This document shows positions 22,638 to 35,585 of a stretch of 64,000 nucleotides of DNA, piece by piece. The position numbers and the translations under genes are program-made. This stretch comes from Hericium rajendrae (Eukaryota; Basidiomycota; Agaricomycetes; Russulales; Hericiaceae), in NCBI GenBank assembly GCA_033439255.1, contig CM065879.1, positions 4,594,501 through 4,658,500 on the forward strand. Direction: 5' to 3'. The notes under the pieces are model-generated. The model was not told the DNA's origin. It saw only the letters and a program-made list of their open reading frames with translations, and did no database searches. The stretch's first letter is position 1; each line of letters opens with the position of its first letter.

Positions 22638-25600
22638 GTTATGCGTGTCTGGATTGGGTGTACTGTATAGTTTCGTTGTATGGACTGCCGGTCTTTCATG
22701 GACTTCTTGCGGAATGAGAGAACCTGTCAGCGTATCGACTTCCCGCGCGACAGATCTCGCGAGGCAAACTTGTGGATGAAGTGCAACTGGATGGCGGCGC
22801 GAGCGGAGGCTCGGATGCGGATTCAATTATTGCGAGCCACGGCAGCGGGCCGCCGTGCACCCTGCGGATGGCTCCGTCCCCGATCTCCACTCCTCGGCGC
22901 GAGTCGATTAATTTACATCCGTCGCGGGTCCGAGGTCTCGGAGCTCAGCACAGATATCGACGCACGAGCTGTTCTGCTCTATCGCAGCATGCACAGATGT
23001 CCATGTCACACAATGATCGTTCCCGGCAGCTATCTCAGAAGCGCGCACGGACCCCGAGCGAGTCTGTATAAATACATGCCGCCCTGGCCAATTTTACCGG
23101 ACTCGTCGGGTAGTCCAGCGTGCGTAGGCACTGTGGGACCTGGGCGCTAGCAGACGCCTGCTCGAAGAGGATGTGCTTATCCTCGCGAGGTATGGAAGCA
23201 CTTGTGCCAGATGTAGAAAGGAGGTGATTGCTTGAGCTATCTTTACCCGGTCTTCGCGGGTGCTGTGCCATCCGTGTGATGTGCGTTTCCTTGCGATTCC
23301 GAACGCACACCACCTAAAGCAACATTAGGCATTCGACGGCGCAGAAGTCAGAGACGCCTCCAAGGATCAGGCATACATTCTTGTAAGCCGTCCCGTATGC
23401 TGCACGCGCACGCCGGCGTGCTCTTCAACTATTCTTGGCGGCGGCCTAAATGAAGCGTTGGGATGGTGAGGCGGGCATTATGTTAAGCTCTGGCCCATTT
23501 CTGCCACTTCAAGCGCCCGATGCGGCGGCGACTTCGCACTCTATTCTGCACTCTAAGTGCTGTGCAGTTCGGTTCATGTCTAGGATCCAGACATTGATAG
23601 GCTCGTGACCAACACCTACATATGAGCAACTCGGAATACTCGGCCGGTTCTACCACAATAACGCAGAGAAGTACTGATGCTTGCAGCCCTAACAATCTCG
23701 CAGCATCACGTGGACCCTGCGTTCGCTGAAGCGCTGATCTTGATTTGACGATGTTCCACCGTATCATAGCCCCCATGATTGTGACTGAAGACAGAGCCGC
23801 AGGCAAGATATTGCGTTGAATTGCGGACGGAGTGATGGCGGGCAACAGCAAGCGCGCAGGGAAAGAGAAGCATGTACAGCGACCGAGGGGCTCTCAGCTA
23901 TCGATATCAATGAGCGAAATAGGCAGCCGAACAGAGCCGTCACTCCTTCTGTGAACATGCCATTCGAGAGCAGAGTATCGAGGCTGCACTGAATGATGAC
24001 ATGCAGACATCACAGCCCTGGATGGCGGAGTCATGCTGGTGATCGCGGGTATGAGATGGTTTCGACTCCATCATGCGGCATGTGGATGTTGGAGCCTTGA
24101 GCTGTGCGAAGAGGACTTTAGAGGTGGTTCATCAGAGACGGGATCTGCGCACTGCAACATGGAGCTCGAAGATCCTCGGCATACGGAAATCGCATTCGCG
24201 GGGCGCTGAGGGTCTGTATGTGCGGGAAAGAAGATCGGTTGTCTCGGGTACCAAGATGGGGGCGATAAAGCGGGACACGGCCGCATGACGTGCGTCGGGA
24301 CGGAGTAATTATGAACAGCCAGCCATTTGCGAAGAGAAAATAAAGAGCTGCAGCATGCGAGAAGGACAATCTTGCCGAAGTCGAGTGATACGTATATGCA
24401 TGACGGTTGTTTTCACCTGAGAGAACCGCGTGGCACATTGGAGACCCTCTTCATACTGAACAACCACTGAGATTAGGAATCAACCTCGAAACGAAAGAAA
24501 AAAATGGCTTACGCGGTGCACGCAGTTATCCAAACAGGGTATCAATTCAGCTTGTCGATATCTAGCTCCGCGGGTATGGTAGAGGCAGTACGGACTGGGA
24601 TGACAAGGTGACAACCGAACCGCAGGATTCCACCACTCATGTAGACTGATGTACCCTAGTAGAACTCATCGGACGCTGGAGCCGTCTCGACTGTTGCGGG
24701 CCAGAATCCAGTGATGCCTTTCTCAACCCGCGCAGGTACCCGATGACTAGGATACCCGAAAGCAGTTGTGCCAGAGGTCGCCGCCGAGAGAAATATACCA
24801 TTAAGCTTCAAAGACCGGCGATGTGGGTTTCGTAGTAGACCAGCGCAGATGGCCGTATAATAGAACAACGCTGCAGCCCTGTGGAACAGGATGATGGCCT
24901 CTCTGATCTAGTTCGAGTGGCCTTTTGGTCGCGTTTCTGATGAGCGAGGCAACTTGCGATGTCCATGCGCGAGGGGAGCAACGAGCGGCGATGCTGGGTA
25001 TCAGCGGTTCATGTGGAGCTTTCACTTGAGACCATCCATCCCTGAAGTCGATGGCGTAGGATCAATCGTGCTTCCATAACCAAATGACAACGATATGGTC
25101 GCAGGCTCACAGTCCCTGACTTGCGGAGATCGCGGCTTTTCTATTACGAATTCATTGGCCCGAAATTGTCTGCTCCTCGTGGTCTTCTCTTCTCTGTGAG
25201 CGCATCAGTTAAACATTCAGTATTCAGCATCCATACTGGTGGGCGGTGCTGGTCCCTTTCTCGTGCAATATCTGAGCTGAGGTGGTTCTGCAAGCAATCT
25301 AATCATGAAGAGGATCTTATTAGTATTCTGGAATACTATTCAATTCAGTTATTTCTCACGAGAAAAGGACGGTAAAAGCTCGTACGTGGCTCGGTCGGCG
25401 ACTCATTGCCAGCAACGATCAAGAATCCATCCTTCACGCTAAGTTTCGAAGGTATAGAAAGTAGCCCAGTTGAACACAGACGCAGAGAACTAGGACAAGA
25501 TGGCAGCAAGGATGGTGATTCGGTGGATGAAGCTAAGGAACGATGGAAGTGACGGACATGAAGGACCGTGGGATTATTGTCCGGATGTTGTCGGCAGAGC

Positions 25601-26543
25601 ACTCCTCTAGATATCGTCGCTTGCAGCCTACTGCACCATCCATGCCGCCAACGATATCACTTTGACTTCGCCTCTCTACTACACATCTGCGGTCCTCTCG
25701 CAAGGCTCAGGCATTTGGGGGGTCTTACATCAAGATACGCAGGCTGCTCAACTTTTACTCTTCGTTTAACAACCCGTTTAGGCTTCAGCATGGATTTGGT
25801 CAGGCCCATGGTCACCCAGTGACCCGTCTATTCATATGTTTCCTTCTTGCTTGCAAGGGGCGACATGTTCAAGACGCATTGTGTATGTCATTTGCGGAGA
25901 AACGCCCGAAAGTCAGACGGACGAGCGAAAGTCAGTGATTGATCCCATCAGCTCGACCTGGCGTCAGAGCAGAGCCTCAAGGAGTGACTTGCGGCATTGC
26001 TGTGCGCGTTAGCATAGCACCGGAGTGTATAGATACAAATTATGTTGGTTTGACATTTACGCTTTATCCTCATTACAATATTGACATCTCTGATGAGCAG
26101 GCTTCATTTGTTTTAGAGATTTCAGAAGTCTTGCATTTTTGCTGCTTCAGCTTGAGGTCAAAGGGAAGGTTACGGAGCAATGCACTTGTCTGAAGTTGGA
26201 ACGCCTAGGTCCCAGGGCAACACCGATGTATGTGCGCATGTTCCGATACTTGTCAGGAATCGTCTGTCGATATTGAGCCCTATTGAGCCCTCAGCGGCAA
26301 TCGTCTATGGCTTGATATCGGTGTCTTTCCGATCGTGACCCACTAAGGCCCATTCCTGCTTTCGGTACCAGTCTTGAGCCTTGGGGGCGCTACACGTCGA
26401 CGGCAGTGCCAGTGCATGACGCTCTTCGTTTCCCCATCCCGAAACCGTTTTGATCGCCCCGGATCTGCAGATAAGTCATATAAGTAATGAATGCGGGGCA
26501 TGTTCTCCCCGCCTTTCGTTTCTCATCTCTCCTGTGTCCCACT
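22638..26543. other. Long gene-poor stretch
   Basis: About 3.9 kb with no supportable gene. Some minus-strand frames (about 23480-24440) are rich in hydrophobic residues and may be remains of a membrane protein gene, but no family motif could be followed. No repeat or element ends were seen. Confidence 0.35.
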
Positions 26544-28583
26544 ATGCCCACGCTCATTCCTCTTGACAGCATTCTCGGCGCGGCTCTTATCGGCGTCATT
26601 CTTTCGACTCTGTAAGTCGCATGTCCATGTAGGCGCGCTGGTGATCACTATCTGACGCTGACGATGATGTAGGATCTTTGGTATTACCTGTATGCAGGTC
26701 TACCTGTATTACACGGAGCACTGCGAGAGAGATGGTAAATTTCTGAAGACCTTTGTGCGTTTTCAACATCTACGATGCCATAAAAATTTCAACTGAAGAG
26801 ATGGTCGCTCGTTAGGTTGCTGTTGTGATGCAGGTGATCTTATGTAGAGGAACGAAATGTTGTCTCATGCCTTGCTAGGTTGTTCGACATAGTTCATGCC
26901 GCGTTGCTCCTATATTTTTATACCACTACGCGGTGACGAACTTTGGCGATTACACAGTCCTCTCTAAGGGAACGTGGTAAGTTCATATTCCACTTCTCTT
27001 TCTAACGTTCTTCTCAGGCGTCTAAATATCTCAGGAGCCTGTTGGTTCGTCAACATCAAATTCAATGTTTTCTTCAGAAATGCTAAGATAATGATCAGGT
27101 GCAAGTTGTCGTAGCAGTACGCTCCAACTCATGTCTTGGCCAAGCAGACTAACAGCAATGTCAATCAGAGCGTACTTAGTGCGCTGGTCCAATCGTGCGT
27201 CGTTTTTTGGGCATTCTTGACTGCTATCTCACCGCCATCCTCGGCCAGGTTCTATGCATATCGCATTTACCGGCGTGCGTATCCACTTCGTGACGCACAT
27301 TTCATTGATCTGACATGGTAGCCAGTCAGCCAAAATCGTTTGATCATTCCCTTGGCCATCGTATGTATCTTCCTAGACTTGGTTTTCAGATTTAGTTGAC
27401 ACTGTATATATAGGTCTTGATGTGCTCTGCGCAATTCGGTGAGATAATCATTACACTTCGACTAATTAACTCAACGCTTATACTTTCCTCCGCAGCTTTG
27501 TCGATTGGTGATTATGTCTGCCCTCACAGTCTGTTCGGTACTGACTGTGATATATATCCAGTCTACACGGTCAAAGCGTATGTGGTGTCGACAATACAGT
27601 GGCATGTCCTGACCCTCTGTCCTATCTCGTGTAGGTTTCAGGTGGTCTTCTTCTCGAACATCCGAATTATGGAGGTTCGCCTTCGCCTTGATATATAAAT
27701 TTTCCAGGCGAAACTAAACATGATGTTCCAGCCCTACAACACCTCGGGCTTGTCCCTCGACATCGCCTGCGACTCGCTCATTGCCCTCTCTACGATTTAC
27801 TATCTCCAGCGAAAACGTACTGGACTTAGCTCGTGGGTCCTCAGTCTCAACTTTTGAGTTATATGGTCTTTTGACATCGCGTTACGTTCCAGGACAACGA
27901 GAGCCATAAATAAGCTCATCGCTTATGCGCTGAATACTTGTACGTTGATCATAAATGGCCCATTCTGCGCAACTCTTAGACGTTCGCCTACAGGTCTTCT
28001 CACAACGTGATGAGGCCTGATGTCTGTCGAACTTCACATGCTTACGCTTTTCGCAGAATATTGACCCTCGCGAGCGTGATTGCTGTGAGTGACCCGTATT
28101 GTTTGCGGCTTCGGTGGTCTCGAGCTGATGACTTATGCTTATATGATTCAGTGGAGAATCCGCGCTGAGGCTCTTATCGGCGCAGCATTTTACTTTGTCT
28201 GTGTGCGGTGTAAGTCTTTGCACTATCCTCATCATCATTGATGCTGATATGTTTTCAGTGTATTCATGCTCTCTGATGTCCATGCAAGTTTGCCGCTTCT
28301 TCACTTCTGCTCGAAAAAGACCCTAACCTTTCCCGTTAGTCTCAATTCCCGCGACGCTGTACGAGAAGAATTCGGACAGAAAGGGCAGCAACCTCATCAG
28401 TCTCGGCGCTTGACCAACTCCATCGGATTTTCCTCCTCGGCGGATACCACCGGTAGGACATCTGCCGGGACTGATGTCGAAAAAGCAGAGGACAAGCGGC
28501 AGAAAGTTGTCCTCATCGGTCGGCCTTCTCAAGGTAGCGTCGTCGAGATGACTGGCTCGCGGATGAGTGTGTACGATTTGTAA
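26544..28583 (+). CDS. DUF6534 membrane protein
   Basis: A multi-exon DUF6534 gene. It starts at 26544 with MPTLIPLDSILGAALIGVIL. An intron (26612-26672) leads to IFGITCMQVYLYYTEHCERD and GKFLKTF. Later exons give LFDIVHAALLL, YHYAVTNFGDYTVLSKGTW, then GLSLDIACDSLIALSTIYYL (about 27748-27810), INKLIAYALNT, FYFVCVR and the closing LNSRDAVREEFGQKG, with a tail that includes RQKVVLIGRPSQGSV before the stop at 28583. In the LLLYF/YHYAVTN helix the frame shifts at a run of five T (26915-26919), one base short of the other copies. This could be a true break or an undercalled base. Function is unknown. Confidence 0.65.
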
Positions 28584-30142
28584 GATATTTTGCGCGTGTT
28601 GTAGGCTATCAGCGTTTTGGTGCTACTTATGACTCTGGCTCTGTAATTTATGACCAGACTACGACAGCGAAGACGTTCTGTAATGTTACCTGCTGGAAAC
28701 CAGGGTACGAGGATTAGCGTGATTTTCTCTCGAGCCGACTTGTAGCTCCGAGGGGGTCAATGTAAGTGTGATGTCACGATGCCGTACGTTTTTTGTCCGA
28801 GGCGAAGCGAGTCTGCGACTTGCGCTGTTTGGCTGCCGCCCCGGCCCGTGGGAATTTTTTTCACTTGGCCGCTCCGAAGTGCCAGCTGCTTGAGCACTGC
28901 TTCGTTATGCCAGCCGCCAGATTCACAGTACTGCGAGGCAAGTATCGTGTTTTCGTCGCTATATGATCTTACTGATCCATCACTGTTGTTTTTATTCACA
29001 GTTGTTGTTGGACACTGTCAGTGACGTACCGAATGCGGGATACAACTATCTCCGAGGCCAGCACTGGCGCCAGTTCTTGCTTCCAATCCGGCTATTTCTT
29101 GTAACTGATCATGAAGAAGCTAGGCTTGGCTCGGGAGTCACTTCGGGATGTTACGAATTTTCGAGAGGTGCTCCCGTCAAGACATGAGACGAGTTCGCAG
29201 CGTGTATTAGCTCGAGGCTGATACATGAACGGCCTTCGAATATCCTATGTGTCGATTACGATCCCAGCAAGTCGCCATCGCCTGGTCAGGGAGACGTCTT
29301 CTCGAGATCATGATGTTCGAGCCTTCGACTCGGTGGATATACATGCGTTGCTCTGTATCAGATCAACACTCGCAAGGCAGTTCGTCACAGCTTGACTGCA
29401 CAGATATCCTATCAGAAGCTGCCTGGCGCCAGATCACGAATCTTGACCAGTTCGCGACATACACACTATACGGGTGAGGCAACTCTTCTCGCGGGGCCAG
29501 AATTCTTAGCTTATCCATGCCACGGTTCTACAAATCCATAGCCGAGAATCCGGAGGAATGCTGACTGGTCTGGTGTCCCTGCATGCCGGCCACAATGCGA
29601 GAGCTTTAGGGTCACCGACATTCCTGGCGTCTTCTTTTTGTCTTCCCCCGCTCGTTCCACATTCCATTCTGTTCTGTTCGCCGCTATGCCCGTCGTGTTT
29701 CGCCAAGCCCATTCTAATTGATTTCATAGAGGACGCCGACGGTCCACAAGTACGATGGCTGCTCTGATGATCAGTCGTACTGACACACTCTTTCCTTTAT
29801 AATCTCAATAGCTGTCTGGAGCTGTGCCAAGCGGGATCTCGCTGCTGTGCATCTATTCCCTAATCTAGGGATTAATACTCGAGGCATCACAACATGACCA
29901 TTGCGGTATGTAGAAGGTCTTAGCTGAAATCTGACTTCCTGACTTCTCCATCGAACCTTACATTTTGGGTCGTTATCGACGTGTTATCGGGTTCATCCTT
30001 CGAATGACATTAGGCGCCGCTACAGAGCTTGCGTTTCGTCCCGAAAGCAGGGTCATATTTGGAATTCCTTGCTTCTCACCCTCTTTCTCCAGCGGCATAT
30101 AGCCTGCATCTTGGCAGATGACAGACCTCGCAGCCCCCCGCC
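28584..30142. other. Intergenic, nothing recognised
   Basis: This lies between two DUF6534 genes in the same direction. Scattered short frames were checked; none carries a followable motif. Confidence 0.35.
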
Positions 30143-32143
30143 ATGCCATCTGCCATCCCGCTCGACGATTCTCTGGGCGCGCTTTTGATTGGTGTCCTAG
30201 TCTCGACAGCGTAAGTGTTGCCGCCGTACATCTACCGGCTCGATTGACTCGACCCGCACATTACTTTAGTATCTATGGGGTTACATGTCTACAGGTGTAC
30301 ATGTACTATACGGACTACTGTGGGCGTGATGGTCGTTTTTGAAGAGTTTCGTAAGTCTCATTATTTTGGGCTTCACCTACTACGCTGATCACATCATAGG
30401 TTGCACTCATTATGTACGGAGAGCCATTGTCGCTTTCGTCCTGATAAAATTGAATGATGGTCATGCTCACAGGGTGATCGACACATTCCACGTTGCTCTG
30501 CTTGGGAACTTTTTATACCATTACATGGTCACCAATTTCGGAGATTACGAAGTCCTGGCGAGGCTGACTTGGCAATGGTAAGACGGCTCATGTTTTTCTC
30601 ATCGCATAAGCCAGTTGCTCATCTGCTTTGATATAGGTCTATTGACGTTCGTCGCTCCTCCCAGTCACAATTGCCGCTCGCTGACCTCTCTGATGCAGGG
30701 TGAAATCGCCGTCGGGGTAAGATCGGATTCGTGCTGCATAGTCACTGCATATATATGCTGAATTACTCCTTCGTAGGCGGTTTTGGAATTATTGGTACAA
30801 TAGTAAGTTTTCAAATTCTTCTTTGGGGACTCTTGAGCTCAAGACCCGTAGTTTCTATGCATATCGCATTTGGTGCAGTACGTAGCACCTTCGTCTGTGT
30901 TTGACTGCAATTGACGGCCTTTACAGTCGGTAAAAGACGTCTGGCCATACCTGCGTTCATAGTACGTCTGATCAAAGTGACAGCTTGTCGTCGAGCTGAA
31001 CATTAGACCCAGTGTGTCCTTGCGCTCGCGCAATTGGGTACGCCGTCCCTGCGAGGTCTTAATTGAAACTACTCCTGATGATTGGGTACTCTCTGTAGCG
31101 CTTGGCATAAGTGAGTAACTTAACTTCGGTGTCTTCAGATGTTCTCAATGAAACCTCGGTCAGCCTACGTAGTCAAATGGTATTCGAACTTCACTGAAAG
31201 GGGAAGAGCCCTTCATCTCATATTTTTATCTACTACAGCCTGCAAGCTAAGTTCTTCGCAAACGATGCTGTCGGAATAGTCGAGTTCTTTCCATGGCTTA
31301 GTTCTGGAGGATCCACTCTGACCTTACTGATTTACCAGCCGTATCTCGTCAGTGGAAGAGCTGTAGACATCGCAGTCGACATAAGCATTGTGGTGTCCAT
31401 GATCTACTACTTGCGGAAGAGCAGCAGTTCGCTTCCAAGGTTGGTTCTTCGGCATTTTCTGGACTGCTATGCTAAACTTGCGCGCGTCGGTTAGGACCCA
31501 CAGGGCCGTCAGTCTAATAATCAACTATGCACTGAACACATGTAAGACTCGTTTCATCGTTTGAGATTTGGTGATTGATTGAGACCCTGAACAGGTCTGC
31601 TCACAACGTAACGCCATTTCATATTATCTTCCTTCATCGTCTAGTTGCTAATGAGGCTCTGTAGCGCATGCAACATAGTCACTCTTATCTTGGTTTGTCC
31701 CTCCATTTTATCCTGGACACGATCCTCTGATTGCATGCTGTTCATCGCAGTGGGTAGTGCCTGTTAACGGCCTGTTGTCGTCGCCTTTCTACTTCGTCTG
31801 CGTCCGATGTGCGTCTTGTTGCCTATTTATGGGAAACCAACTCATGAGTCTTGCCGTCCAGTGTACTCCTGCTCTTTTATGTCAATGTGAGTTCATACTG
31901 CCATACCTGTTCTTGTCTCAACGGCCCTTTCCTGTCCATAGCCTCAATTCTCGAGAGAACGTGCGAGCCGAGCTGCATGGGGAAAATCAAGGAGTATTCA
32001 CCCTTACCAACTTCAACAGCACCATCCCGCCTACGGGCAGGGCCGACAATGGTGGATCGGGAGGCGGCGACAGCTTTTCAGATATGCCCACCGGAATCAC
32101 CATCGACCAGAAGGAAGAAAGATCGTGGACCCGGCCACGATGA
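30143..32143 (+). CDS. DUF6534 membrane protein
   Basis: A second plus-strand DUF6534 gene next to the one at 26544-28583. It starts at 30143 with MPSAIPLDDSLGALLIGVLV, then after an intron IYGVTCLQVYMYYTDYCGRD. Next come VALIMVIDTFHVALLGNFLY and HYMVTNFGDYEVLARLTW (about 30400-30580). The last exon (about 31940-32143) begins LNSRENVRAELHGENQG and ends in a Gly/Ser/Asp-rich tail that lacks the QKVVL motif of three other copies. At a run of five T (30336-30340) the GRFLKSF helix is one base short, so the frame is lost there as read. It converges with the MFS gene on the other strand, with 160 bp between the stops. Confidence 0.62.
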
Positions 32144-32303
32144 TTTAGACGTGGCATAATCTGTTTGCCATGTCCGACGTCCGGACACCAGCCTTGTGCT
32201 ATGTCCGGCACGCAGCGAGTTTGAGCACATACATAGCGTCGAGTTTCTTGTTCAGTCTACGGCGATATTTATTTTGTTATCTTGTGATGATACGTATTTA
32301 TAT

Positions 32304-34422
32304 TCATGCCTGAATACCCTCTGTGTCGCTCTGGCTGCTTCGCGCCCCGCGCTCCTTCATTCCCCAGTCTTCGTCCACGGACGTATGCAGTGGCAAATGC
32401 TTCATTCCCACGCTAGCCAGGAAGCCTAGCGCTCCAATACCCGTCGTAACCTTCCATATAACCTGCAACGATAGCGCAAACGCCTGCCGGACTTCGTCCT
32501 TAAGGGGCTGTGGAAGATCCGAGATATCGGGGATGCTCGCATAGGCGATCTCGGTGCCTTGCGGGAAGCGTGCAAGTGTAGTCTGGCGGAAGACGTTTCT
32601 GGAGCTGATTTTGCAAGATGCTCCCGCCGATCGTAACGCCCCAGATCTGCGGAATTCAACCATAAACAATCATGACGCCTCGGGCATCGAACTTCAATGA
32701 TTCGAGACACGTACCATAGCAAACTGACGACAGAAGTAGAAAATGCGAGAGCACGCGCGTTCTCGGAGACGGGGACCGGCGCAAGGACAGGAAAGTAGGT
32801 CGCCATCCAGAGGATTCCTCCCCCGCATCCGATGAAAACCTGATAGCCGACTGCCTTGCCAACGTTGGTGTCGGCCTCTACTGTGCTTAACAGGCCGGTG
32901 CCGATCATAAGCAGTCCCCAACCAACCCAGATTTGCGGCCGATAATGATTTGTCTTGGTCACGAGGATGCCAGTGATGAAGCTCAGCGGCGCCATCGTGA
33001 ACGCGACACTAAAGACATCTATGCCTGAACGGGTCGGCGAAGCGTCCTTGCAGGCTTGGAAATATACAGGAACATAGTCTGTGAAAGCGATGAACACATG
33101 GACAACGAAGGATGCGGAGGTCATACATAAGAGATTGAGAAAATCACGGGGGTAATAAAGGTTTGGATGTACCCAGACAATCCAGTTCGTGTAGACATCA
33201 AGATGAATGGAACCTACGCACATGCATGATATCAGTTGGACTTTCTTCGCTGATGCTGACCGAAGACATACCATCGGAGACTTTGCAACTTTCCATTCAT
33301 AAGTGAGAAATGCTCCAAGACCTGCAAAGCCTAGAAGCAGAGGCGCGAGGATTGTAGCTGAACTCCAGGAATACTGAATACCTCCCCATGTCAAAGCGAT
33401 GACGACCGATGTCGTCGAGGCGACGACCAAGACATTACCACTGGAAGATTAAGGTCAGCGGGAGCACAAGGATGAGACACGCCGATATTTACAACCAGTC
33501 CATGCGGCAGAGCTTCTCAAACACTGCTCCTGATGGTGTCCTCATGTCCAGAAATAATGTTACCAGCCCTGCCGCGACAGCGCAGATCGGTATGTTGAGG
33601 TCTGTGTTCGACTGAGTACGCTTCACGTATCGGAGGCCATGAACGGCTCACAGAACAACCATCTCCATTGGCCGTGCTCAGCCAGGGAGCCACCAATGAC
33701 GGGTCCGATGCCGCTCGCTGCGGTCCAAGCTCTGCGCCATTCATCAGGCTCAGAACAATCTGACAATGGCGTTCGCCAGTGGACTCACATCGAGATCAAT
33801 CCAGTGAACTTGCCACGCTCCCGGAGCGTCACAAGATCGGACAGGATAATCAGCGATAGAGAAGCAACGCCTCCGCCTCCAAGACCCTGTATGGCTAAAT
33901 GCACTCATCAGCAAGACACGTTTGAACGAAAAGAAAATTGTGCTCACTCCTTCCTGCAATCAAGAAGTTCAAGCTCGTCGCTGCTCCACACAGGGCGCTA
34001 CCCAGCGTGAAGAAGAACAACGATCCAAGCATGACAATCTTGCGACCGAAAACCTATGCAGAGGACGATATGTTGGCAACAAGGCGCACTCAGGCAAGGG
34101 AAGTCGAACTTGAGCCAGTCCGCCCGTGAATGGCAGGAATGCTGTCGATGCAAGAGCGTAAGCGGAGCCGACCCAAACGAACTGTTCTCCGTGAAGTTCG
34201 TTTAAGATGCGTGGAAGAGCAGTCCCGACAGATGACTGAATAATTCGTATTGATGAGCCATCTGTCATAATATACTGGTATCTCAAGGCTTACCAGCTCC
34301 AGTGAAACCAAGAATGAAGATATGCATATTGAGAGGATGATCATCCAGAAACGCCAATCCCGTGCTGGTGCTTTTTGAATCTGCGCGACGGAATCGCTCG
34401 ATTCGACTTGAGCTTCTGCCAT
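32304..34422 (-). CDS. MFS transporter, 14-helix drug:H+ antiporter type (copy 2)
   Basis: A paralogue of the exporter at 20519-22637. It starts at 34422 with an acidic head, then DWRFWMIILSICISSFLVSL. Further on are VGTALPRILNELHGEQFVWV, IQGLGGGG, a GIGPVIGG-type antiporter motif, LYYVPVYFQACKDASPTRSG and a tail ending GARSSQSDTEGIQA at 32304. The same domain order and several intron positions are shared with copy 1. Unlike copy 1, the last third does not read in one frame: a T run (AAAA on the plus strand, 32740-32743) is one base short at FYFCRQFAM, and about 32580 has one extra base before FPQGTEIAY. The two shifts would cancel. It is either a recent pseudogene or two sequence errors. Confidence 0.75.
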
Positions 34423-35585
34423 AAATGGTGCTTAACGAGCGTATAGAAGGGAATTAGAGAATTACGATCCGAGATATCCGTGAGCGTCGTAGCGATGAGA
34501 AGGGTTATTGATAGATGGCAAGGCCGAGGCGAAAATATTGTTCTGTCGACCTGAGCAGGACAAGACTTGTTATAGCGCAGACTGTCCGGAAAACCCGAAC
34601 AGAGTCGACCATAGAGCTGCTCAAGCTCAAGCACGCCTGCACGTGTTGAGACATGTGGCAGTCCATTTGCGTTGGAAATGGTTGAAACAAAAGATCGCTG
34701 CTCCGATGTTATCAACCACTACAAGATCCATATGGTTAGAAGCTTCTGTAGATACGGAATGGTTCAGGCACTTATCGATACAATAGAGATAGAATGAGGA
34801 GTTGTATTTCGTGAACATGAACTGTGGAGGATCTAGCACAGGCTATCGTCCGAGACAATCAGCGGAGTACTGACGCACTGCTTCTTAAAAAACTGCCATG
34901 TGCGTCTGAGCGCGCCGGGTCACCGACCCTTGTTCTACATGATTCCCGAGGTGAAAGAAGTTGATGATCTTGACAGGTGTAGTCTGTTGGTCCAGGATGC
35001 ACAGCAAGCTAGATCACTGTACCGGCGCCGGCGTGAAAGGAATCGGACGACGTTGCGACGTGAAGATGCGCGGCTTTCGATGAAACAGATGCATGTATCG
35101 TTGTCGAGCCAACTGGAGAGCGACTCTACCATCGATCGGACATCGATAGATGCGATCCTCATCGTCGAAGGATAATAATGAATTCTCGGCCTGCACTCAA
35201 CGACGCAGAGTACCGGCGGTTAAGTTCAAGCTCCCTGCCTGAAGGCTAGTCTCCATTACTGACCTCGGTAAGGAAGAAGGTCATTCCTTATTAGACCTGA
35301 ATATGACCTCACCTAATCACAAATCAGCGTTAGCTGCGACGAGGTTTTGGAATAGGATGGTTCTCTGCTCTTCGCTCACGAAAGCGCCCAACTCCCATGC
35401 AGTCTCCAGCTTCACTTCGTCCCGTTGTGGTGGTCGACTCGCCCCAGATGTAACGGTAGAGATGGGCGGATGACGTACGATCACAGAACATCCATCGCAA
35501 TCTCAGATTGCACCGATACCAGATCGTCAATGTGGTACTAGCTCGATAAACAGCTCATCAGAACAAGATCTAGGGCTTAGATGCC
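34423..35585. other. Intergenic, nothing recognised
   Basis: This separates the MFS gene start from the SDR gene stop, both on the minus strand. A 91-codon plus-strand frame at 34900-35175 is charged and has no motif. Confidence 0.35.

Noticed and set aside
22638-26543. Hydrophobic minus-strand frames suggesting a decayed membrane protein gene
   Set aside because: No family signature could be followed across successive frames, so it is not listed as a gene.
29250-29420. VRAFDSVDIHAL, slightly like the P450 segment [12 protein letters not shown]
   Set aside because: The likeness covers about a dozen residues only, and no other P450 motif lies nearby.
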